Shown: piece by piece, positions 12,213 through 23,655 of the stretch
Position numbering within the stretch: the stretch's first letter is position 1
Layout: each line of letters starts with the position of its first letter
Assembly: GCF_002288925.2 (NCBI RefSeq)
Contig: NW_022098044.1
Span: 12,710,028 to 12,774,027, forward strand
Direction: 5' to 3'
Length of the DNA stretch: 64,000 bases
From: Delphinapterus leucas
Lineage: Eukaryota; Chordata; Mammalia; Artiodactyla; Monodontidae
The notes under the pieces: generated by a model
The model's input: the letters and a program-made list of their open reading frames with translations, nothing else
Databases searched by the model: none
What the model was told of the DNA's origin: nothing
Translations under genes and position numbers: made by a program

Positions 12213-12426
12213 TTTTTTTTTTTTTTTTTTTTTAGCGGTACGTGGGCCTCTCACTGCTGTGGCCTCTCCCGCCGCGAAGCACAGGCTCTGGACGCGCAGG
12301 CCCAGCAGCCATGGCTCACGGGCCCAGCCACTGCGTGGCATGCGGGATCTTCCCGGACCTGGGCGCGAACCCGTGTCCCCTGCATCGGCAGGCGGACTCT
12401 CAACCACTGCACCACCAGGGAAGCCC
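12213..12426 (-). mobile_element. CHR-type SINE inside L1-A ORF2 (C-terminal part)
   Basis: A reverse-oriented SINE: poly-T at the left and 'ccaccagggaagccc' at the right. The TSD is atagcaagat (12204-12213) and acagcaagat (12427-12436). L1-C has no SINE at the corresponding site near 54873, so this insertion is private to L1-A and later than it. It removes the continuity of the ORF2 C-terminal region. Confidence 0.95.
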
Positions 12427-13278
12427 ACAGCAAGATATTTTTTGATCCACCTCCTGGAGTAATGGAAATAAAAACAAAAATAAACAAATGGGACCTAATG
12501 AAACTTCAAAGCTTTTGCACAGCAAAGGAAACCATAAACAAGACCGAAAGACAACACTCAGAATGGGAGAAAATATTTAAAAACGAATCAACGGACAAAG
12601 TATTAATTTCCAAAATATATAAACAGCTCATGCAGCTCAATATTAAAAACAAACAACCCAATCCAAAAATGTGCAGAAGACCTGAATAGACATTTCTCCA
12701 GAGAAGACATACAGATGGCCAAGAGGCACATGAAAAGCTGCTCAACATCACTCATTATTAGAGAAATGCACATCAAAACTACAATGAGGTATCACCTCAC
12801 AGGAGTCAGAATGGTCATCATTAGGAAATCTACAAACAACAAATGCTGGAGAGGGTGTGGAGAAAAGGGAACCCTCTTGCACTGTTGGTGGTAATGGCAA
12901 TTGATACAGTCAGTATGGAGAACAGTATGGAGGTTCCTTAAAAAACTAAAAATAGAATTACCATATGACTCAGCAATCCCTCTACTGGGCATATACCCGG
13001 AGAAAACCATAATTCAAAAAGACACATGCACCCCAGTGTTCATTGCAGCACTATTTACAATAGCCACGTCATGGAAGCAACCTAAATGCCCGTTGACAGA
13101 CGAATGGATAAAGAAGATGTGGTACACATATACAATGGAATATTACTCAGCCATAAAAAGGAACGAAATTGGGTCATTTGTGGAGACGTGGATGCATCTA
13201 GAGATGGTCATACAGAGTGAAGTAAGTCAGAAAGAGAAAAACAAATATTGTGTATTAACGCATATATGTGGAACCTAG

Positions 13279-13485
13279 AAAATGGTACAGATGAACCACT
13301 TTGCAGAGCAGAAATTGAGACACAGAAGTACACAAAAATCATATGGACACCAAGGAGGGGAAGCGGCAGGGGGTGTTGGTGGGATGAATTGGGAGATTGG
13401 GATTGACATGTATACACTGATGTGTATAAAATGGATGACTAATAAGAACCTGCTGTTAGAAAAATAAATTAAAAATAAATAGAAA
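13279..13485 (+). other. L1-A 3'UTR and A-rich tail
   Basis: The 3'UTR contains a G-rich stretch (13355-13385: gaggggaag, gcaggggg, ttggtggg) typical of the L1 3'UTR polypurine tract. It ends 'gctgttagaaaaataaatt' and an A-rich tail before the right TSD. Confidence 0.8.
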
Positions 13486-13498
13486 AAAATAACAAAAC

Positions 13499-13620
13499 CT
13501 ATTCCATATGATTTTTTGTGATTTTTATGAGTTAATATGTAAAGAGCACTAAAGATGTAATAGCACTTTATATAATGACATAAATGTTAACATTATTATT
13601 ATTGTTGTTGTGATTATTGG
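13499..13620 (+). repeat. MIR, right half (split by L1-A)
   Basis: It continues the MIR of 7000-7138 after L1-A: 'gagttaatatgtaaagagc' and 'taaatgttaacattattatt' match the MIR 3' end. Confidence 0.7.
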
Positions 13621-16055
13621 TAAACAGCCCCAAAATGATAGACCTATAATAAAACGCTACAACCTAGGAAAGAAGAATACTTTGTTGTATTCTTATTTAT
13701 TAGGATGTAATGATAAAATAAGAAGCCAATTTCATACATCATATATGGAAATAAGTGCTGTTACTTTAAAGTAAGAATGGGGCAATTCTTTGATAGAAAA
13801 TAAAATCTTTGAAGACAAAATAGCTAATCATTCAAAACAAAATTGTGAGACCAAAATTTCTTCGAGGAAGACGCTAGTGCCTTTCAGGGCAGGGAGTCTG
13901 TTTGAGGCCACTAGGAGAATCCAGCACTCCCTGTGAGATGGTAGAGAGAGTGGGGAGCTTTTTTCTAATTAGTGTGGTGATCTATAGGAGCTTTCCTGGC
14001 ACGAGCTTGGCAATTGGACCTTACAGAGACATTAGGAGAAGAAGAGGAAAGCAAGAAGGACAGAATCAGAAACAGAGCCCCAGGAACACACCAGGTAAAA
14101 AGGAAGTAGTCAGGAGCCCATGTGTCAGTATTCAGCATGTCATAGAAAACTCTGAATATGGGAGGATGGAGGCCAATCTGGGGGTGGTAGTGAGGAGAGG
14201 GTGCACAGGGGCTGAAGGGGATGCTACCTCGTACCAAAGTATGGGGATTATAATAACTAGTAGGCATTCAGGGATATAGCCAAGAGGGCTGTGGTTCAGG
14301 ATGTGGCTCTACTAGATCAAGCATAAGACTAAGTGCTAACAAGGGGAAGGAAGAAAACAGTCTAGTCATTGAGGCTGGACCACATGTACATTACGGGGGA
14401 GCTGCAGCATTGGGTCCACACTGCAGAGAGCTCGCTCCTGGCACTTTCCATACCAGATGCTACATGCCAAGCCCCGCCTGCTGGTGTCGCTAAGCCACTT
14501 GCTGTTTGAGTGCCCGGCCTGAGGGACGCTAGCTGTTCAGAGCTAAAGAAGGCAGGAATGGCACGCCACACAGTTCCCAAATAGTATGCCTTGTTAAAAA
14601 TACTTTAATACCCCTTTAATTTTGGCCGAGAGAGCTGATTTCAGTCAGGTGTATTTATAAGAAAAATTTCACATGTATTGAACAAGTAGGCTTTCTCTAC
14701 ACACACAAAGAAAGCGGGTGGAGAAGAGAAAGAGAGAACTAAACTTGAGATCAGTCAAATAATTGGGTTATTTGGAAAACAGCAAGGACCTATTTGGGGG
14801 ACAAGTGCCATCATCTATTTTCAAAATCACCATTTTTCTCAGATCCAAGCATTTCTCCTTTTTCTGAGCCCTTACTGCTGGGCCTACGTGGGAAGTACTT
14901 CTTGATGGCAAGTATATTCTGGCAGGGTTTAACAAGCACACATTTTACAATGAAAATAAACGTTTGAAGAATTTCCTATCCTGGAGGGCTTGAAGATTAA
15001 GATATCTTCTCTCCAGAAAGGTTTAAAAATGTTACTTCTAAAAACAGAAGGATGAGCTCATTTACCTCTGAAACTACCACGGGTCAGTTATCAAACATGC
15101 ATTGGCCCTTTGCAATGTGTAAGACACCATGGCTCATAGGTGGTACGGGGCTAAGTGAGGGAGGATTCCTGCCCTGCAAAAACATTCTAATCCCTCTGAG
15201 CCAACATGCCCTGAATGAATATTGAAATGGTACAAGGCAATGGATCCTATAGCCCTCTATCAGCTGGTATCCACTCAGTAAAATAAAAAAACACACCAGT
15301 TATTTTAGCATTCAGAATTTAATATAGGGACTTAGTGAGACAGGAATTGAATAACAAAGGCAAAAGTGGCTGCTGAGTTAAGTTAGAGATTCTAACTTCA
15401 GGAAGCAAATACCACTCCCCACCCCTCCAGGCTGGGGAAACTAAAGAAAGAGAAAGGGGCTATTAGAACCCAGGAGTGTGGAGGAGGGGCCTTGCCGAGT
15501 AGGGCATAGATCTCTGAGGGCAGCCCAGCTAACAGGGGTGCTATGGGATTCAGAGAAGGCCCTGCAAAGAGCTGAGATTCAGACCTCTAAGGAGAAGGCA
15601 CAAGGATGCCAATCCTAGCAATGTGTAGGGGTATGAGGGAGGGAAGGGGTACTGATAATGGAATCAACTGCTTCTGCAAGGGTGAAGAACCATCACTGGA
15701 GTGAAGTTGAGAGCAACGGGGAGCAAGTCAGAAGAAAGCAGTTCCTTCCATCTACTCCATCCTCTCCGTCTCCCTCTAGAGCCCACTATTGGCAGAACTG
15801 AGCAGAGGGCCCCTGGCAAAGCAGAAATGTGGTTTTCAGAGTCCCAGCCCTAGCATCCCCAAAACAGAGTGAAGAGGGTAAGATAGGAGACAGTAGCTCG
15901 ATAACCAAGAGAATACCTTATAAGAGGCACAGAGAGAAATTGTTTAGGGTATTTTGGATATGATGAAATGACTCTGGGCTCATTGGTCAGGCAAGCCTCC
16001 ATGGACAAACAAGTGATCTGATAGTTTCATTATAGCTTGGACAGATTCCACTGTG
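13621..16055. other. Single-copy-like DNA, nothing recognised
   Basis: No repeat or gene family is recognised. The two opposed frames near 13902-14279 share the same DNA, have no domain and no splice or start context I can support. Base composition is somewhat more GC-rich around 14380-14540 and 15480-15800. Confidence 0.4.
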
Positions 16056-17080
16056 GGTCATTCATTCATCATTCATTTATTCACTCAATAATTATTTAAA
16101 CACCTGCTAGATATCAAGGGCTCTGTGAAACACTGGAAATACAATGATGAATATGACAGAATAGGTCCCTATCTTCATAAAACTTGCATTAGAGAAAAGA
16201 GAAAAAAATAAAGAACAACCACCAAAACTCCAGATATGAATAAGCTTATGAAGGAAATAAAACAGGGTAATGCGATCAGGAGATACAAGAAGGGGTTGAG
16301 ACCATTTCAGATTAAGCCACCAGGAAGGTGGTCTTCAAGAAGGAGTTTTCAGTGTAGACAGGAATGCTGAGACAGCTAAGTATTCACATAACTGAGAAGG
16401 GGGGTAGCCATAGGAACAGCACATACAGCAAGTGCAAAAGCCCTGAGGCAGTAATGTGCTTGCATCGTTTAAGGAGTAGAAAGAAGGGCAGGTTGTTGGT
16501 GGCAGAGTGAACAAGGGGACTAGTGGTCAAGCATGAGGCGGCAGAAACAACCAGGCACACACCTTATAGGGCTGATAGGCTCTTTGTTGACTGCGCTGAA
16601 AATTTTAAAAGATCACCTGTTACTGTTATGTGGAAATTGCACTGTTGCAAAACAAAACAGGCACAGGGTAACCAACTGTCCAGGCAACAGATTTTGGTGT
16701 TTTGGCTTCAGGTGGTAGCAGTGGAGATGGTGAGAAGTGATTACATTTGCAATATCTTTTCGAAGTATCTCCAACAGAATTTGCTTGTGGAATAGATAGA
16801 TGCCAAGGGTGAGGGAAAGAGGGATTTAGGAATCTGCAGCATGAGATAGGTAAGAGCCTACCTATAAGTTTGGGAGAATCTCAAGGAGGAGCAGGTTTGG
16901 GGGAAGTTGGGGGAGGCATGTTGGTCTGAGGCATCTCTTAGATACCCAGGTAGATGTAGAACAGACTGTTGGACTTGGGAGCACACCACTCATGGGAGAG
17001 GCGGTGCTGGAAATACACTCGTGGGACGACCACGGTGGAAGGATCACCCAAGAAATATGGAGTAAGAGATACATGGAATG
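16056..17080 (-). repeat. L2 LINE, long diverged copy
   Basis: Reversed L2 3' end ('cactcaataattatttaaac', 'cacctgctagatatcaagg') is followed in order by L2 interior phrases: 'acagcaagtgcaaaag', 'ccctgaggcagtaatg', 'gtagcagtggagatgg', 'gaggagcaggtttgggg' and 'gatacccaggtagatg'. All frames in it are fragmented, so no RT survives. Confidence 0.75.
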
Positions 17081-17439
17081 GAGCTAGCTTTGGGGTGAGC
17101 TATCTTCAGTCTAAATCAGGGGCTGAGGCAGCTCAGCATCTGCTAGGGTACACAAGGGTTTTAGTCAAGTGGAGACTGGCAAAAATGGTTCACATCATCC
17201 GATGAGGTTGGCACCACAGATCTAGGTGCTGAGTGCATTTTGGAGCAGGAGAGGTAACAGAATAGGAGGCAATAAGGGAAGGGGCATCCCCCCCCAGCAG
17301 GGACATCAGCCTGAGCAAAAACAGAGAGGAGGGATTTGCAGAAATATTCTGTGGGATAGAAAGAAAACAACTCTTATTTAGGTCAGAGACGCCAAGGAGA
17401 AGCAGGGCACATCCTGAACAATGTGTTAGTATTGGAAAT

Positions 17440-17580
17440 CTTCTTAGAATCCATTTATTCCAACCTCACACTTAGACCTGAGGAAGCTGAGACCTAGAGG
17501 TGTTACTACCTTAGGCAAATTCACACAGTCACTTAGTACCTAAGCCGTGCTCTCCTTCCATTCATCCTCATTTTCTATGA
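17440..17580 (-). repeat. MIR-like fragment
   Basis: 'cctgaggaagctgagacc' and 'caaattcacacagtcactt' resemble the reversed MIR interior. It is short and diverged. Confidence 0.45.
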
Positions 17581-18214
17581 GTGCATATGGTAGAGCTCAC
17601 GCTGGGAAACTGCGGTTTTACCTAGAAGCAGTGAGGAAATACAAAAGGCTTTTGAACAGAAAAATGGGGCAGCGTAAGTGACGCTTTGTGCGGAATTAAT
17701 TCCGGTGGTCAGGAAGAAGATGAAGACCCAGGAAGGCCAGGTGGGCAGCCTGGGTGGAGGTCAAGGCACATGGGAGAAAAGCCTGCATGTGCACAGCCAT
17801 CCTCCAGACACCCAGGTCTATGGCTAAGGCTGCAATCCAGTTACAGGCAAAGAGGGGTTTTAAGCTAAAAGATAAAAATCCAGATCCTTTGCCTTCCTTG
17901 TTGTGGTGCTATCTCAAATCGCACTGTTTTCTTCCCTTGTCACTCACTATTCTATGAGAAAGTGTGAGCAGGTATGGGGATATTTGGTGAGCTTGGGAAG
18001 GATGTGTGAACTGACAGATTCTTCAGAAACCCCTTTTCTTGCAGGAGACATACCCATTTAAATTTGACTATCTAGTCAGTGACTTAGGAGAAGGACTCAA
18101 TTGAAAAAAAAATTGTATACATACAACAATTATATAAAATTAAGTAACATTTTATAGAAATAAAATTATATATATAACCTTCCTTACTATGATATATATT
18201 ATATATGGTTATAT
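17581..18214. other. Unassigned, increasingly AT-rich DNA
   Basis: Bases 17590-17760 may be another worn L2 patch. Bases 18110-18214 are an AT-rich, TATA-repeating stretch that served as the integration target of L1-B. Confidence 0.35.
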
Positions 18215-18329
18215 ATGATACATAATTTTTTAACATCTTTATTGGAGTATAATTGCTTTACAGTGGTATGTTAGTTTCTGCTTTACAACAAAATGAATCA
18301 GTTATATATATACGTATGTTCCCATATCT

Positions 18330-18380
18330 CTTCCCTCTTGCGTCTCCCTCCCTCCCACCCTCCCTATCCCACCCCTCCAG
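18330..18380 (-). other. L1-B 3'UTR polypurine (G-rich) tract
   Basis: On the minus strand at least five runs of three or more G alternate with short A/T spacers (plus strand: ctccctccctcccaccc ... cccacccctcc). L1 3'UTRs are known for such quadruplex-prone tracts. Folding was not tested. Confidence 0.65.
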
Positions 18381-18595
18381 GCGGTCACAAAGCACCAAGC
18401 TGATCTCCCTGTGCTATGTGGCTGCTTCCCACTAGCTATCTACCTTACGTTTGGTAGTGTATATATGTCCATGCCTCTCTCTCACTTTGTCACAGCTTAC
18501 CCTTCCCCCTCCCCATATCCTCAAGTCCATTCTCTAGTAGTTCTGTGTCTTTATTCCTGTCTTACCCCTAGGTTCTTCATGACATTTTTTTTTTC

Positions 18596-20304
18596 TTAAA
18601 TTCCATATATATGTGTTAGCATACGGTATTTGTCTCTCTCTTTCTGACTTACTTCACTCTGTATGACAGACTCTAGGTTCATCCACCTCATTACAAATAG
18701 CTCAATTTCGTTTCTTTTTATGGCTGAGTAATATTTCATTGTATATATGGGCCACATCTTCTTTATCCATTCATCTGTCAATGGACACTTAGGTTGCTTC
18801 CATCTCCGGGCTATTGTAAATAGAGCTGCAATGAACATTTTGGTACATGACTCTTTTTGAATTATGGTTTTCTCAGGGTATATGCCCAGTAGTGGGATTG
18901 CTGGGTCATATGGTAGTTCTATTTGTAGTTTTTAAAGGAACCTCCATACTGTTCTCCACAGTGGCTGTATCAATTTACATTCCCACCAACAGTGCAAGAG
19001 GGTTCCCTTTTCTCCACACCCTCTCCAGCATTTATTGTTTCTAGATTTTTTGATGATGGCCATTCTGACCGGTGTGAGATGATATCTCATTGTAGTTTTG
19101 ATTTGCATTTCTCTAATGAGTAATGATGTTGAGCATTCTTTCATGTGTTTGTTGGCAGTCTGTATATCTTCTTTGGAGAAATGTCTATTTAGGTCTTCTG
19201 CCCATTTTTGGATTGGGTTGTTTGTTTTTTTGTTATTGAGCTGCATGAGCTGCTTGTAAATTTTGGAAATTAATCCTTTGTCAGTTGCTTCATTTGCAAA
19301 TATTTTCTCCCATTCTGAGGGTTTTCTTTTGGTCTTGTTTATGGTTTCCTTTGCTGTGCAAAAGCTTTGAAGTTTCATTAGGTCCCATTTGTTTATTTTT
19401 GTTTTTATTTCCATTTCTCTAGGAGGTGGGTCAAAAAGGATCTTGCTGTGATTTATGTCATAGAGTGTTCTGCCTATGTTTTCCTCTAAGAGTTTGATAG
19501 TTTCTGGCCTTACATTTAGGTCTTTAATCCATTCTGAGCTTATTTTTGTGTATGGCATTAGGGAGTGATCTAATCTCATACTTTTACATGTACCTGTCCA
19601 GTTTTCCCAGCACCACTTATTGAAGAGGCTGTCCTTTCTCCACTTTACATTCCTGCCTTCTTTATCAAAGACAAGGTGACCATATGTGCGTGGTTTTATC
19701 TCTGGGCTTTCTATCCTGTTCCATTGACCTATATTTCTGTTTTTGTGCCAGTACCATAATGTCTTTACTACGGTAGCTTTGTAGTCTAGTCTGAAGTCAG
19801 GGAGCCTAATTCCTCCAGCTCCATATTTCTTTCTCAAGATAGCTTTGCTTTTGGGGGTCTTTTTTGTTTCCATACAAATTGTGAAACTTTTTGTTCTAGT
19901 TCTGTGAAAAATGCCAATGGTAGTTTGATAGGGATTGCATTGAATCTGTAGATTGCTTTGGGTAGTAGAGTCATTTTCACAATGTTGATTCTTCCAATCC
20001 AAGAACATGGTATATCTCTCCATCTATTTGTATCATCTTTAATTTCTTTCATCAGTGTCTTATAATTTTCTGCATACAGGTCTTTCGTCTCCTTAGGTAG
20101 GTTTATTCCTAGATATTTTATTCTTTTTGTTGCAATGGTAAATGGGAGTGTTTTCTTGATTTCACTTTCAGATTTTTCATCATTAGTGTATAGGAATGCC
20201 AGAGATTTCTGTGCATTAATTTTGTATCCTGCTACTTTACCAAATTCATTGATTAGCTCTAGTAGTTTTCTGGTAGCATCTTTAGGATTCTCTATGTATA
20301 GTAA
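18596..20304 (-). pseudogene. L1-B ORF2 C-terminal portion, lightly damaged
   Basis: Reading leftwards from 20304 it opens with [14 protein letters not shown], just after the missing FADDM. It passes through [16 protein letters not shown] (RT thumb side), shifts frame once around 19834-20023, and continues in a 363-codon frame with [12 protein letters not shown] and [12 protein letters not shown] C-terminal blocks to 18932. A last frame (18596-18838) carries MFIAALFTIARRWKQPKCP and ends at the normal ORF2 stop. Only two clear breaks make it the best preserved ORF2 C-terminus here. There is no EN domain, so it is not functional. Confidence 0.9.
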
Positions 20305-20337
20305 ATGATACATAATTTTATAAAAATATATTTCTAA

Positions 20338-20440
20338 TATATATTAGATATTGTGTATATATATATATATATATATATATACAATATCTATATTTGTATG
20401 TATGTATGTATCTTCTATCTATCTATCTATCTATATTTTT
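20338..20440. repeat. (TA)n and TATG/TATC microsatellites with an inverted repeat
   Basis: A TA run at about 20355-20380 is bracketed by the complementary 10-mers tagatattgt (20345-20354) and acaatatcta (20381-20390). A gtat run and a tatc run follow to about 20435. Confidence 0.85.
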
Positions 20441-20769
20441 AGGGATATCTGGTCTATTACCCCTAGTTGGATTATAAACTGTCCAGCTCATAAGTAGTGG
20501 TTTCTATATAAGGTCCAAACCAAGATATTTTGAGACTGAAAATGGATATTATTAATAATATTGCCAAGATGATGACTTGGGGACTGTCCCAGACAGAATG
20601 TCCCAGACAACTAGGAAATATGGTCATCTTATTTTTAGTTGTTTTTCCTCTGCTCTCCCTAACACCTAGTTTTCACACCAAGCACCATGGGAACTTGAAA
20701 AATGCTAACTGAATTTGAAAAGTCTGCTCCCCCCCGATTTTTAGGCAATTATGAAGAAGCACATTATGG

Positions 20770-20930
20770 GGATAGATTTTCAGATTTTAAGTCCTACGTG
20801 CAAATCCCAACTTTGCCAACAGCTTATGTGATTTTGGACAAGGTGTTTAACCATCCTAAGATGTCACTTTTGGTCTTTGTAAGATAAAGATTTGTGTGAG
20901 GATAAAGGAGATGATATACTCGGAGGATCT
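20770..20930 (+). repeat. MIR, diverged
   Basis: 'caaatcccaactttgccaac', 'gtgattttggacaaggtg' and 'gtgtgaggataaaggaga' follow MIR order. Confidence 0.55.
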
Positions 20931-21004
20931 TGTACTTTTAAAAACGTGAGCCCCTTCTTCTATTAAAAGCGCTCAGCAAATAGGGCCATTAGCGTACTGG
21001 AAAA

Positions 21005-21115
21005 TGTTATTTTTTTCTTCCTCCCTTCCTTCCTCCCTCCCTGCCTTCCTTCCTCCCTCCCTCCCTCCCTTCCTTCCTTCTATCGTTCATTCATTATCCA
21101 TCCATCCATCCTTAT
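21005..21115 (+). repeat. (CCTT)n / (CCCT)n polypyrimidine microsatellite
   Basis: A tract of ttcc and ctcc units runs to about 21080, then 'tcattcattatccatccatc'. It is pure pyrimidine over more than 60 bp. Confidence 0.85.
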
Positions 21116-23374
21116 GGAAACCATAGTAAAGTGTCAGGCCATCCAGGAGACTAAATCACATCATGTAGAGCCCAGTATTCTCCCAAAACACTTATATATA
21201 GGTAAAATCTGCCTACTCTAAACATTAAAGTTGATGACAGCCTTTGGGTTAGCACTGACACTGCTGAACAAGATAATCATGCTCTAGTTATATTGTACTT
21301 ATTATACACAAATATAATGAAATCTATATAATTAAATCCATCATTGATGACAATAAATGTATTTCACCTGACTTCTGCAATTCATCTTCCTCTGGGCTCT
21401 TGGGAAAAGAATTTACCATATCATATACCCTCAGATGAAGACCAATTCCTCCTTACTGCCCTTTTCTTCCTTCTTCTTTCTTCCTTTTCTTCATATTGTT
21501 TAATATATTTACACCATTTATTTTTTGCAGAGGACTTTTTCATATTCTAATTTATTTTATTTCACAACAAATGCATAGATGTATCGGTTTACAGTATTTA
21601 GCACATATTGAATTAGAGATAAGAGATTAATTAACTTGCTCAAAGATGCTCAGGTAGTAAGTGACAAAGAGGACATTTTAGCCTAGGAATTCAGTCTGTA
21701 TTATTCTGAGAATATATTTATACTCAGATTGTTTTTCCCCATGTATAATCTAGAAAAAAATTACTTCTCTGAACAGTCACCTCTTTTTAAAAACTACCTG
21801 CCTCATTCTGGGTTCTCCAGACTGAACCTGATTGTGTAGGAATACGATAACAGTTTCTATGGCCAAATTAAGACCTTCTGACGCCCAAAGTACCAAAATA
21901 CTGTGTCCAAGGATCCCTCATGTGTAATTAAAAGTATCTAAAAACAAAACTAGCACAGATGTTAAAGTTAAAATAGCCTAAATTTTCTCTTATTACCAGA
22001 GTCTGCATAAGTTCACTGAAGCTCAGTGTGTCTTATTTGTTTTGCTTTTATCATTTATTTATTTGAGTGATGCCCTCTTTGCTGGTCCTCTAAGTATATA
22101 CTTGCTCCGTTACAGGAAATGAGCTCTGATGTTCTCTCTGGGCCTCATCAAATGAGAGAGTTGGACCAGGTCACTTACATTTGCCTCCAAACTCTCCACT
22201 TCTTCAACTGTGCTGTGGCCCTACCCAGCCTCTGTGGGGAGCAGCTTCAGAGAAGCTGATTTTGGTCTGAAGACATAGAGTGGCAGGTGCCCAGCCTTGA
22301 CAAGGGCTCTAGCCTATGGAGCACAGCATAAGGGACACAAACCCCTTTTTCTCTCAAAGACCTTCATAGTCCACTCCCTCTCTGAAGGAGCTGGTGTCAG
22401 GTCACCCTTTCTGCCATTAGTGTGGACTTTCAGATAAGGTACTCTAACATGCTCAGTGCATCTCCCTTTCCAGGGAGCTTCCGGTGACCGCAGAGTGAGT
22501 GTTTGCAGCTTTGGGGTTCCTGGGTCTATTTACCAACACCTCCCCAAGTTCCTTGAGGGTAGCCCTACATACCACATTAGCCTTTATTTTATTTATTTAT
22601 TTATACTGAGTTGTATTTTGAGGGAAAATGAGAGACTGAGACAACCTCAGAGAGAACTGTAAATAAATGTCCCTTTTTACCATCGCTGGGGCCTGGCTGT
22701 ATGACATTTAACAGCCAGGGAATTGTCCCAGTGGCAGCCAGTTCTCTCCACATCCACCTGGTCCAGACAAGAGACTACGGTACACACCGCCCTCCTCCAC
22801 TTGCCCCACGTTGTTTCCTTCCTGAGGGCTCAGATGGCTCTGCTCTCTATCTACTGGCCCCAGGGGCCCTCAGCTGCCACGTCCCATACCTGGTTCCCAT
22901 ACCTGGAGGATAAAAGAGGAGATGGTTCAAGGTTCCTATGTCTTCTTTCCCCTCCTGCTTAGACAAGGCCTCTGTAGTGCCGTGTAGGGTGGGTCACCCT
23001 TCAGCTGAGTGATGGTCTCTCGTCTACTCTGTGCTACCTTGGCCCTTTCTGAGCATCTCCCAGGCAGTCTGGGTCTTTAAGATGGGAGTTGTGAGATCTT
23101 ATTTGTCCTCTGACCCAATACTAGCCCTAGAGTACAGGGTTTCCCAGCCCACCTCACCACCTTTGGGGAGGAAAGTGCAGGTGAGTATTGGGCTGGGGCT
23201 GGGTGTCAACCTGCAGCTAGCTCCCCTGCACTCTCCCTGACACAGACTCTCTGGCTAACCTTTCTGAACCCCTTGATGAAAGGAATGTTCTACATCTTCA
23301 TCTTAATCAGCTGAAAAGGAAGAATTCAGGTTTCTACATCCAAAATGCTTCTGGGCTGTTCTATTTTGTCTCAC
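21116..23374. other. Single-copy-like DNA, nothing firm
   Basis: No family is recognised. Bases 22140-23270 are distinctly GC-richer than the surroundings, with several short chance frames (22701-22962, 23031-23240) lacking domains. A GATA/TTTA-rich patch lies at about 22585-22605. Confidence 0.4.
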
Positions 23375-23655
23375 CCTTTATTCATTCAATCAGTTATTCT
23401 TCCTTTCTGCAAACATTTATGGAGCCACTGAGGTGTTCCAGATAATTTTCTAGGTGAATATATGTCAGATGTAGTTCCTGTGTTTCCATGTAGCACACTT
23501 TCCAGTAGAGAAGAAAATATTTAAAATATTCCATCCACTAATTGCTCCAAGAGAAAATTACACAAAATATCTGAACAGTGGTGGTGGGTTGTGTGTGAAC
23601 ATCCTTTGTGGTGAGTTGGGAAAAGCATCCTTAGAACAGGTAACTTTTGGGCTGC
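23375..23655 (-). repeat. L2 LINE 3' end, first part
   Basis: 'ttattcattcaatcagttat' and 'gcaaacatttatggagcc' are the reversed L2 3' terminus. Interior sequence continues to 23655, where a MIR interrupts it. Confidence 0.6.

Larger units (their letters stand above)
8998..13278 (+). pseudogene. L1-A ORF2 (endonuclease / reverse transcriptase), broken
   Basis: ORF2p nicks target DNA and reverse-transcribes L1 RNA. The start codon aligned to the ATG of L1-C reads ATT (8998-9000). The endonuclease domain keeps LNVNGLN, LQETH (9115-9129), GDFN (about 9417) and SDHN (about 9669), but has a stop at 9229-9231 and a short deletion near 9275. A SINE interrupts it at 9823. The RT domain runs from 10497 (SPGPDGF, IPKP, RPISLMN) across a frameshift near 11012 to SIDAEKAFD and FADDM (11327-11341), with a stop at 11528. 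More lesions follow, then a second SINE at 12213. The C-terminal part (12901-13278) ends at the usual stop. Confidence 0.93.
7139..13485 (+). mobile_element. L1-A: full-length LINE-1, disabled, with two SINE insertions
   Basis: A complete LINE-1 in order: 5'UTR (7139-8046), ORF1 (8047-8939), a 58-bp inter-ORF gap, ORF2 (8998-13278), 3'UTR and A-rich tail. It lies between 13-bp TSDs at 7126-7138 and 13486-13498 that differ at one base (aaaataatAAAAC versus aaaataacAAAAC). Without its two SINEs and their TSDs it is about 5.9 kb, close to full mammalian L1 length. Both ORFs carry stops and frameshifts, so it cannot move itself. The 3'UTR type matches L1-C rather than L1-B. Insertion split a MIR. 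Confidence 0.95.
18230..20304 (-). mobile_element. L1-B: 5'-truncated LINE-1
   Basis: A LINE-1 in reverse orientation with a perfect 15-bp TSD, atgatacataatttt, at 18215-18229 and 20305-20319. It keeps only the ORF2 portion downstream of the RT catalytic FADD motif plus the 3'UTR, the usual outcome of incomplete reverse transcription. Its 3'UTR ('gcttcccactagctatctac', reversed) differs from that of L1-A and L1-C, so it belongs to another L1 subfamily. It holds the longest uninterrupted frame of the window. Confidence 0.95.

Noticed and set aside
13902..14279. Overlapping frames of 125 and 100 codons on opposite strands
   Set aside because: Neither has a known motif, and openness on both strands of the same DNA points to composition rather than coding.
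21005..21115. Satellite or CRISPR-like array
   Set aside because: It is a simple polypyrimidine microsatellite with units of four bases and no spacers. No regularly spaced direct repeats of 20-50 bp exist anywhere in the window.
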